A DNA stretch of 64,000 bases, from the NCBI RefSeq assembly GCF_905147045.1, contig NC_065904.1, positions 62,001-126,000 of the forward strand, written 5' to 3'. Source of the DNA: Nymphalis io. Its lineage: Eukaryota > Arthropoda > Insecta > Lepidoptera > Nymphalidae. Below are positions 55,643-64,000 of the stretch, one piece after another. A program made the translations under genes and the position numbers. Every line of letters starts with the position of its first letter. Positions within the stretch are counted from its first letter, which is position 1. The notes under the pieces are model-generated. The model was not told where the DNA came from. It made no database searches and saw only the letters and a program-made list of their open reading frames with translations.

Positions 55643-56265
55643 TCGTAAACTTATTTATTTATTTATTTAACACTTTTTGCACAACATATACATAAAATGA
55701 GAGAATTAGGAAACAATCAAAGAAAAAGAAAAAAAAAAAAATGGTGCGCAAAGGCGGTCTTATCGCTTATAGCGATCTCTAACAGACAACCTTTGGTGAA
55801 AGAATTTTGTAAGAGAACAGGTAAGTGCATTTACATATAAAAAGGTGATACTAAATATTTAATAGACTACACATATCTACATCCCACTAACCACATATAA
55901 TAATACATACATACATACACATATACATACATACAAATACATATATATAATTATTATATAGCATATACATATTATATATAATTATAGAGTATAAAATTAT
56001 ATATAGATAAATTATAAACCACATACTATTTCATACATACATACATACATACCTTACTTGGAAATGGACAAATAATAGTTTTTCAAGCGGTATTTAAAAA
56101 TACTCAATGAATTCGACTGCCGAATATCTGTAGGCAGTGCATTCCAAAGTTTGATGGTTTTTGCAGTAAAAGAGTTACTGTAGGTTTGTGTCCGGCTGCA
56201 GGGGGTAACTAGTTTATTATCATCCGAAGAACGCAGGTTGTGTGCGCTGTCGCAACCAAGAAATA
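55643..56265 (-). mobile_element. LINE 3' end fragment (CR1/Jockey-like C-terminus)
   Basis: On the minus strand a frame reads HNLRSSDDNKLVTPCSRTQT, then NSFTAKTIKLWNALPTDIRQ and FKYRLKNYYLS, with a stop at 56054. This is the C-terminal signature seen in many Jockey/CR1 LINEs. A long 3' UTR follows with ATAC microsatellite, ending in an ATTT-type tail (TTTA repeats at 55650-55672 on the + strand). Confidence 0.75.
55895..56055. repeat. ATAC/TA microsatellite
   Basis: Runs of 'catacatacatac' at about 55905-55935 and 56030-56052, separated by TA-rich DNA; it lies in the 3' UTR of the LINE fragment. Confidence 0.75.
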
Positions 56266-57119
56266 CTTACTATTTCATTTACAACTGTACAGTGTATCTG
56301 AATGTAGAACAATCGGTTTGTGGTATAAATAGATTCTAAACAAGAAAACTGGCAAGCAAGTCAATAATATTCTTTTACAGGCATTACTTTCAAGGATTTT
56401 TTTCAAGGAATTGCAGTCTTTAATATGTTCTCAAAAGCACACAGACAATATTTCGAATACTTTCAGCACGCAATTATCGGAATAATTTAGGAAGATCGCC
56501 CGCTATTCATTTATAAGCATTGTTGTCTAGAATAGAAAGGTAATTGCATTGAGGTTAAAATGGCCGGTAACGGGCCGGGTATCGAGTTACCTTCTCTACA
56601 GTGTTTTAGGGTTGTTCTATACTGCGTGGTGGGAGATATAAGCGATTTTCATGAAACATCATTATCCCGTTGAATAGTTAGTTAACCGATAAAGTACTTT
56701 TAATGAAAATCTAAATTACGCTATGAAGTTATTTAGTTTTAAAGGTAACGAAAAATAATGAACGATATAAGAATTAATAAATCAATAATATATAATAATT
56801 ATTTATTTCGTCAACTATATATATGTGCCGTCAGTGGTCGAATGTCCTTATTTTCGTTTCACTGGAGCTTTGGGTTTAAGTTTGGTTCACGACTCGTAAA
56901 ATGAATAATGGTGTTGGTGTCTCGCAGCTCTCTGGTGGTGCTGAGCCTTCGCCGGAGATGACATTTGCGTCACCAGCTCTTATGTATGTTAACTTTGTAT
57001 CAGCTTTAGGGTTTTCTGCAGAGTAGAACAGGGTCACTTCAACTGAAAACCCATGTGCAACAAACCGTATTGTGTATTCCCAAGGCCGGGTTCACGTTCG
57101 GACGTATTTCGTCCACGGC
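56266..57119. other. non-coding DNA
   Basis: No gene or clear repeat seen. Confidence 0.4.
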
Positions 57120-57330
57120 GGACATTCTAAAGTGAGACCGGTCAATTAAAAAGGATCAATAACCAATGACCACAAAAGTGTGTGTGCACACATGGGTGCA
57201 CTCTTTTGAACTAACTCTTAACAATCCGATTTGGCGGAAAATACGACACTACTGGGATGAGTTCAGGCACACGACCAACGATTTTATTGCCTTCCGAGGC
57301 ACGGGAGTTAAAGTACTGCCAATGTAATGC
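57120..57330 (-). repeat. SINE-B 3' part
   Basis: 'gtgtgcacacatgggtgcac', 'actcttaacaatccgat' and 'ttccgaggcacgggagt' belong to the same family as the element at 35331. The tRNA-like head is missing and the next bases are SINE-A. Confidence 0.55.
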
Positions 57331-57334
57331 AGTC

Positions 57335-57450
57335 ATCGATGAATTTCAGTTAAATTAGACACATGTTGTTTCATGTTCGCGATGTTTTCCTTGAATATTC
57401 AGAGTTACCTGGGTTTGAACCCACAGCCATCTCGCCTCAAGTAGGCAAAG
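57335..57450 (-). repeat. SINE-A 5' part joined to SINE-B
   Basis: 'tttcagttaaattagacaca' and 'tgggtttgaacccacagcca' then 'tctcgcc' are the reverse of the SINE-A head and body. It directly continues the SINE-B fragment. Confidence 0.6.
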
Positions 57451-58306
57451 TAGTAAGCCGCTCCTGGGTCATATAATATTATGTATGTTTATTCACTCAA
57501 GACGAGTTAGTCTGTATATTGAATGTTAATTGATTCAACGGCTTCTTTATTTATTTCAGTTGTGTTCGCACGAGCTTGTAATTAATACCATGTAGGTATT
57601 GGTTAAATCACTTCGAATTAGTAAAAACGACCATAAAGCGAACACTTAATAAATTGCGATGTTAGAAAAAGAGGAGAATTTTTATATTAATTTTTCTAAT
57701 TGCACGAATTTTGTACACTTGTATAATCTGACAAAAAAATATCTACAAATGATCTTAATCGTTTTATTTTTCAAGATAAAATTAAAAGACATACAAAAAA
57801 CATGATATAACTGCGAAATTTTTTGCATTTTATGGATTTATGCAGACGTGGCCGCGTGTGACTTGACTTTAATTAATCATTCAATTGACACCTTTCTAAC
57901 GTATAATAATACATCGGACCAACACTGAGTGGGACAGGCTGAGTGGAAACCTGGTTTTCTAGAAGCTCTCGAAGAGAAAGTGAACCAGAGCAGGCGATGT
58001 TGTCGCTGTAAAAACACTTTATTGAGTTATTAGAGAGACTGTATGATCCGTATCTAATTACATCTATGTGAAAAGTCTAGAAGACACTGAAATAAACGTC
58101 GTGTCCTTATATTTTTTATGAAGAACGACGAAGTTGTTTTTGTGTGTATTATAAAGCTACTCGTTTCACATATAAATATAATCGATTTTTTTAATGAATT
58201 ACACAAAAATAAGCTAATAAGACTTCCTCGGTTTTATAATACGTGCGTTTGTTTTATAATCTCTAGTGACGTTGTAATATTGTACCATATTTATCAGTTT
58301 ATTTTG
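57451..58306. other. non-coding DNA
   Basis: No gene recognised; the + frame at 58118-58336 is AT-driven. Confidence 0.4.
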
Positions 58307-58546
58307 CACCAACGCCCATTGACATTGGCGCTGTAAGAAATGTTAACGATCGTTTCATCGCCAATGCGCCACCAACCTTGGGAACTAAGATGTTATGTCC
58401 CTCGTGTCTGTAATTACACTGGCTCACTCATCCTTCAACTCGGAACACAACAATACCAAGTACTGCTGTTTTGCGGTAGAATATCTGATGAGTGGGTGGT
58501 ACCTACCCAGACGAGCTTACACAAAGCCCTACCACCAGTAAAGTCA
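58307..58546 (-). repeat. repeat B copy (minus)
   Basis: 'cgcccattgacattggcgct' to 'taccaccagtaaa', near full length, matching the reverse of the copy at 6657. Confidence 0.8.
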
Positions 58547-58561
58547 AATAAGTCTCGAAGC

Positions 58562-58845
58562 AATTGCCGAAATGGCACAGTAGATGTAAAACGCGCTCGA
58601 GCGATGTAATACGAGAAGATCGCGCGTTAAAATTCGGGCAAGCACAATTTTTATTTGCATAATTTGTGTTTATCGTACATCATGCTTGGCGGCGAAGGAA
58701 AACATCGTTATGAAACCTGTACGTGTTTGAGGAATTTCGAGCACATGTAAATCCACCAACCTGGCCTCGGATTCAAGCCTTCTCTTTAAGGGGAGACAGT
58801 TACCCAGCAGTGGGAAATCTACAGGTTGTATCTTTTACTTTACTT
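58562..58845 (+). repeat. decayed SINE-A copy
   Basis: 'ggcgaaggaaaacatcgtta' and 'cccagcagtgggaaatctac' are recognisable. The head has many changes and box B is degraded. Confidence 0.65.
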
Positions 58846-58991
58846 GTAACAAGTGTACAAGTATTATAGTACATATTAAAGTTCACTTTTTATTCATTTT
58901 GCCCCGTTTATATTTTATTTTATTTGTAATTTATTAATTAAAAATGTTCAGGGTACATTATATTAAATTTGATAATAACTAATTCTCCGTA

Positions 58992-59295
58992 ACCGTAACA
59001 GCCTGTGAATGTCCCACTGCTGGGCTAAAGGCCTCCTCTCCTCTTTTTGAGGAGAAGGTTTGGAGCTTATTCCACCACGCTGCTCCAATGCGGGTTGGTA
59101 GAATTCACATATGGCAGAATTTCAGTGAAATTAGACACATGCAGGTTTCCTCACGATGTTTTTCTTCACCGTAAAGCACGAGATGAATTATAATCACAAA
59201 TTAAGCACATGAAAATTCAGTGGTGCTTGCCCGGGTTTGAACCCACGATCATCGGTTAAGATTCACGCGTTCTTACCACAGGGCCATCTCGGCTT
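58992..59295 (-). mobile_element. SINE-A, full-length copy (minus)
   Basis: 'ggcctcctctcctctttttg' at the left and 'gggtttgaacccacgatcat', 'agggccatctcggctt' at the right; a complete inverted copy of the element at 42869. Confidence 0.85.
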
Positions 59296-59816
59296 ACAAT
59301 ACATATTACGTGTAATGGCAAATAATACATAAATTACAAAAATAATCTTTCAACTGTGCTATTAAATAATTAAAAAAAAAATTGTCAATGTCAACTAATT
59401 CTCACGCATATAATATAATATTACATATTATCTCAAAAATATTAAATGCACAAATTAAAACGCTCCGCACAAGTTCACGGTAATAGTTTTTTTTCAGGAA
59501 TCTCACCATATAAGTTACTATACCTTAAGCCTTGGTGATATGATATGAATATGAAGAATTTTCGAGTTACAAATCTGTATTTTCACACAACAACATCCGC
59601 ACTACGCAGTCGCGCGCAGCAGCTGTACGGGCAGCGCAATATTGCTTGTGGACATGTCAGTAAATATATTTTGTTAATATGTTGTTATTGATATTAGATC
59701 GTAGAGTTTGTTCGTACATGGTCATACCGAGTCCCGGCATCGGTCGACTCGTTACGTGCCAATAAGTTAACTTTTCAAGTGCCACCAATTAGCAGTAACT
59801 GTCGTTCGTCATAAAA
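59296..59816. other. non-coding DNA, possibly upstream of a gene
   Basis: No coding sequence seen. CpG density rises from about 59590, which would fit a promoter or 5' leader for the candidate exon at 59817. Confidence 0.3.
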
Positions 59817-59861
59817 ATGTCGGTCGATCAGTCGTCGGACGAGTCGGGCGGCCGGTCGCCG
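59817..59861 (+). CDS. candidate first coding exon, MSVDQSSDESGGRSPH
   Basis: ATG in a good context (taaaaATGtcg) starts 15 codons of Ser/Asp/Gly-rich, GC-rich frame, followed by a possible gtaatt donor near 59862-59865. Without splicing it would stop after MSVDQSSDESGGRSPHVIVN plus four residues. It resembles the short disordered N-terminal exons of long-intron regulatory genes. The downstream gene would lie outside the window. Identity unknown. Confidence 0.25.
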
Positions 59862-61039
59862 CATGTAATTGTTAATGTCAAAGCTGTATGATGTATGGCG
59901 TCGAAGCCCTCATAATAACTCACTCAGTAATATGTCCGGTTTCTTACTTAGATAATATCGTAACGGACTGTCTGTATGTTCCAAATGCGGAGTGCATACT
60001 GCAAGAAGCGAGACCTTACTGAGAATTAAAAAAAAAAACAATGTTTTTTATTACACTTAAAAGGAGTATGAGATTAACAAGATCTTATCTTCATCGCTTG
60101 AAATGATCTGTCACAAATGGAGTCGCAATATAATAAATAATCGTATTTATACCTAGACTTGGAATTATTTCAATTCAATTTAGAAATAATATAAATAAAT
60201 TCATAAGCGAAGTCACAACGGTGAGTAGTTAATAGCGGTGTCGTGGGAGTCTCGTCGTATCTCGACGCGGACGTTTATGTAAATTGAATCACTATTTTGT
60301 ATTGGAACTTGTGTTGTGATAAATTAATGTTTCGACTATTTTAATATGTATTAAATACATACTAGCAATATGTTATCGCATGAGATGGTTTGTTACAGTT
60401 TAAACGTTTAAGATAAAAAACAGACCTTATTCTTATGGTCCGGGAGGTAGCGTTGCATTTACAAAAGTCATAGTATGCCGGCTCATGTTGACAACGATAG
60501 TTGATCTTATATAGCTAATAAACAAACCGATAGTCAGCTATCATGTCGTAATATAAGTTATCTCGAAGAAATTTTTTTTGTCCATTCAACTCGTTGTAGT
60601 ATGCCATATCTAATAATGGTTATTAAACGCGTGTAAACGCTTGTAATTAATGCTTAAAAGCCTAACTATAATTGGATATGCAAAACAAAATACATTTCCG
60701 ACACTGCAGAGTTAATATATCCTTCCTTGGGCGAGTTATTCGTTTCTATAACTAAAAACCACATAATATACCCACTTAGGCTTATAAATTTTCCAATTAA
60801 AAAAATGTAGATCTTATTTTAAAAATAATTTATTAATTAGACATATGAACCAATAATATAAATTACAGGTATTTAAAACCTCGTATGAGTCTACAGTATA
60901 TTCTGATTTAAATAGAATAATCTTTAGAACAATTGTAGAAATACAAAACATTGTAAGGTGACATGCGGAACTTACCTACTGTTACTACGTGTCGATACAC
61001 CTCGGTGTCATTCATGGTGGAATAGGCTGGGACTAGTAC
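59862..61039. other. non-coding DNA
   Basis: No feature seen beyond AT-rich sequence. Confidence 0.4.
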
Positions 61040-61480
61040 TGCATTGATAGTATAAATTGTTTGATACTGGTCGGAAGTGTAGCGGCGGCGGTGCGGCGTG
61101 GGAGCGGCCGATTTTACTTTTATCTGTTCTCAGTACTGTAGCTTTAGTGCAAAAAGCTTCCGCAGAGCAGGTTGCGCAGGAGCAAGCGGCGGGAGGCAGT
61201 GCGCGCGCGACCATCGCTGCCGGACGACGTCACCGCGCATGCGCCGCGACTAACGCGCCATTGGCCGAAAGAATTCCACCAATCAAACCGTTACAGTTTG
61301 AAAATCGTGAGTGTCGTCGACGATACAAAGTGATTTTGTGATTTTCGTTCGTTCGTAGTGCAAATGTTGTGAAGTGGAAAGGATGTAATGAGTGATCGTC
61401 CAGTGCAATTTAAATGAGGGCTGCAGGGCTGCGCGGATGAAGAGATAAATCTTGGTGCGTTGACCGAGTAGGTTCGACGG
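61040..61480 (+). promoter_or_regulatory. CpG-rich promoter or 5' leader-like region
   Basis: A block much richer in CG than its surroundings starts after 'agtataaattg' (TATA-like, about 61050) and 'gcggcggcggtgcggcgtgg'. A gtgagt donor at about 61308 could end a non-coding first exon. Open frames on both strands (61057-61341 +, 61008-61214 -) look compositional. The strand is a guess from the TATA-like site and donor. Confidence 0.3.
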
Positions 61481-62192
61481 CCGGCGCCATTATTCGTGTC
61501 GTTGCGAATAAACTGTTGGTAATTATCGATTATCTGATTCGTCTCAGTGTCTTCCGTGACCGCGCACGCATAGCGTAGTGCGTACCCGAGGGACCCTTCG
61601 AGAATCGAGATTCACACCTTGCTGTGCGACAAAAATTGTCATTACCAAGATTTTGTTTATGAAGTATTTTATAGTAAAGTATACGATTAATATGTGAGTA
61701 TGTCTCCTAAGCGTAGACGAAACGCGAGCTCTAATTAGCAATCTAGTTTGACATACAAATGAAAGAGCTTTGGATGACCTACTTTGTCTATCTATTCTAT
61801 TCCCTTTTACGGCGATATCACGAACATATAGCTAGGAGGAAACTAGTACCTAAATAACAATTTATAATTGAACTGAAGTCTATGAGCAATACTGGACCCT
61901 AACTTCGCTCGGCTCTGATTATTGTTTAATAAGAAAATGTTTCCAATTTTCGTTTACTTCATATACACCCATATAGTTAAACTTAAACAGCCAAATCGGT
62001 AAAACCATTTCCGAGATACACGAAATAAATTTATAAATACAAGTATTACTCATTCAATTATTTATTTATAAAATTAAAAGATCTACAGCCAAAGCTACTG
62101 TATGTTACTTCTTTGGTACAGAAGAGAAACTACTGAACTTCTTGTCAGTTATTTTCGGTATAATTACTTTCCCAACCGGTAATGTTACATGT
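61481..62192. other. non-coding DNA with a weak dispersed-repeat relic
   Basis: 'agccaaatcggtaaaaccat' and 'gagatacacg' at about 61987-62025 resemble a common lepidopteran repeat. No gene seen. Confidence 0.4.
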
Positions 62193-62241
62193 TACAAGCA
62201 AAAGTGCTCTTAATAGGCTATTAAGAGCACTTTTGCTTGTA
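62193..62241. repeat. near-perfect 49-bp palindrome
   Basis: 24-bp arms 62193-62216 and 62218-62241 are exact reverse complements around a single G at 62217. The left arm starts 'tacaagcaaaagtgctctta'. It would extrude as a long hairpin or act as a two-fold symmetric binding site. No flanking element is visible. Confidence 0.75.
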
Positions 62242-63515
62242 CAATTTAATTTTGGTAAGTTGGATAACTTAACTTAGGAATCAATAACACCAAAGTTAAA
62301 CAAAATAAAATTTCAATATGCGATCTTTAAAATGTTGATATTTTGATAACAGAATAAAGTTCTTAGATACAAGAAGTCTGCATGTGTAAGTCATACTGAA
62401 AGTCGGAACCAATTATGGTAAAAAATATATATTTCCCGTAGCTATATTTAAAAGACATATAATTAAATATAGTTAAATTCTATATAATGAGATGTGCACC
62501 CTTTTTAACTAATATTTTGTAATTAACTACAAAATTTGTATTAATATCTTGGTTTAAATTTTTACACATGTTTTATCATAGTTTTTTGTCACTACCTACG
62601 TTGTTAAGGAACTATTTTTGTTGCACGATTTTTTAATTTAAAAATTGAATTGTGTTTTCTCATCATAAGTGAACTGTATTTGTGTTCTTTATGGGAAATA
62701 AATATATTTAAACCGAAATTGCAATACACATATGAGCAAATAATAAGCTTTTTCCCTTCAAAAGTAATATTTGAACCTGCACCTGACTGCGCGCTGGTCA
62801 CAGATCACCGGCCGTACTCGGCGGTTGACAAAAACTAACCACGTCACAATGACAATACAACTCAAGGTTGCCTGCTATTGATATCGACTTCCACATGAAG
62901 TACATTGTTGCCACTATGTACTCACTTACTGTTACATTTAAAACATTCTCAGTGTTGGAAGATTTGATATTTCAAATTAATTTTAATTAATTGCGCAAAA
63001 TATGTATTATGTAGTCGCTTCATAGGTTTCGCGTGTGCTTGTAGTTTATGGCGATTTAATTCAAATAATTCCATTGGTTTCCTATGATATTGAAAAGTTT
63101 TTAGATCAATACATGGGTGTCTATTAATAACTATTAAAAACCTTTTAAATGAAATATAACGGAGTGGAAATGGTACAACTAATATTTAATTTTTAAAAAC
63201 TACAACGAGGCGGTTTCATCCATTAAGTATTGTTTAGGCTTTAATAGTTGATGACATCATGGAACATATATAAAGGTACCATCAGGAACATTGTAGAAAC
63301 CGTCCTATTTCATTTGTTAAATGGTCTGCGTCGTTTATGTGCTATTTTCGGTTTCGGTGACGATGAAATTCACATAAACAAACAAAAAAGAAAATGCCTT
63401 CCTTTTCATTTTCCGTCCCTTATTAAGTAAACACAACTAAAGTTTTTATATATTATATTTCATATTTATAAGCAATAGCCTAGTAAAATAAAGTAACAGC
63501 CTATAGGATGTCAAT
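62242..63515. other. AT-rich non-coding DNA
   Basis: No gene recognised. Confidence 0.4.
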
Positions 63516-63572
63516 CGAAAATTCAGTGGCGCTTGCCTGGGTTTGAATTGAACTCGGAATCAACGGCTGAAA
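63516..63572 (-). repeat. SINE-A head fragment
   Basis: 'aaaattcagtggcgcttgcc' and 'tgggtttgaa' match the reverse of the SINE-A head. Confidence 0.6.
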
Positions 63573-63898
63573 TAACTGGGATGGGCTTAATTAACTCAAG
63601 TCCTGAAAGTAATACGTATGTCTTCACAATATAGGTATGTATATTAAATATATAAGCTAGCGCTTGACTGTTATCACACCTCATGGAAAGTGATCGTACA
63701 GAATATATATAACAAACAACAAGAATATTCGGAGTTGTGAGAAACCATTTGATGAAATACAACAATACGTCAACAAAAAAGCAGGCGTCTCGTATCTAGT
63801 AGACCAGTTCCCGAGCGAAACATATTACATACAACAACAACATATGTACGTACATTCATTTGACACGGAAATATTTTAATTGACAAGTATTATCCAAA

Positions 63899-64000
63899 AT
63901 GTTTTGGTTCGCGTGTGCTCTCCGAGCGCGAGTGGATTGCCTTGAATATGAAGTGCCGGAGAGGCGGGTTAATGTGATCGTCATAAAATTGTGTTTAGAC
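63899..64000 (+). CDS. candidate partial coding frame running off the window
   Basis: From ATG (caaaATGttttgg) the frame is open for 34 codons to the last base, reading MFWFACALRARVDCLEYEVP and on. The composition is more GC-rich than its surroundings. It is too short to recognise and could be a leader sequence rather than protein. Confidence 0.18.
   Translation, partial: MFWFACALRARVDCLEYEVPERRVNVIVIKLCLD

Noticed and set aside
1..64000. CRISPR arrays, bacterial operons or integrated virus genes
   Set aside because: There is no spacer-repeat pattern and there are no prokaryotic signals. The reverse transcriptase frames belong to non-LTR retrotransposons. I saw no envelope, capsid or integrase sequences.

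Overview
The window is nuclear DNA from an insect, almost certainly a moth or butterfly (Lepidoptera). The evidence is a general odorant-binding protein of the GOBP1 type, which is known only from Lepidoptera, spliceosomal introns with GT-AG borders, AT-rich non-coding DNA, RTE- and CR1/Jockey-type LINEs, and tRNA-derived SINEs of lepidopteran type. One high-copy dispersed repeat (called 'repeat B' here) is, as far as I remember, abundant in nymphalid butterflies. A nymphalid source is therefore my inference, not something the sequence proves.

Layout. (1) 1308-4187, + strand: a complete five-exon EDC3 gene (enhancer of mRNA decapping 3, 481 aa). Its last exon is extremely GC-rich. (2) 4.4-7.3 kb: a decayed CR1/Jockey-like LINE, a repeat B copy and a SINE with target-site duplications. 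(3) 10217-23532, - strand: a complete five-exon tafazzin gene (cardiolipin transacylase, 306 aa). Intron 4 holds a 338-bp MITE-like element with 31-bp perfect terminal inverted repeats. Intron 3 holds a nearly intact RTE retrotransposon (12975-16133) flanked by an 11-bp target-site duplication. (4) 24516-24785, - strand: a small intronless secreted protein that I do not recognise. (5) 25.9-27.2 kb: a truncated LINE whose frame ends in a zinc-knuckle motif. (6) 28780-28851 and 29173-29244: tRNA-Trp(CCA) on + and tRNA-Ala(TGC) on -, convergent. (7) 30214-32671, - strand: a complete three-exon GOBP1 gene. (8) From about 33 kb to the end: mostly non-coding, with SINEs, repeat B copies, three more LINE fragments, microsatellites and palindromes. 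A few short stretches there have exon-like composition and splice borders (47.1, 55.4, 59.8, 63.9 kb). They could belong to a long-intron gene, but I cannot identify one. CpG-rich DNA near 61.0-61.5 kb looks like a promoter or 5' leader.

The confident genes are functionally unrelated: mRNA decay, mitochondrial lipid remodelling, olfaction and tRNAs. They do not form a cluster acting in one pathway. I found no convincing new biological system. The most unusual items are an RTE insertion that carries a filler copied from its own target flank (52308-52677), a near-perfect 49-bp palindrome (62193-62241), a compact foldback in an EDC3 intron (2861-2971), and a His/Asn repeat tail on tafazzin encoded by an expanded microsatellite. 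All exon borders were set by hand from reading phase and splice consensus, without transcript data.
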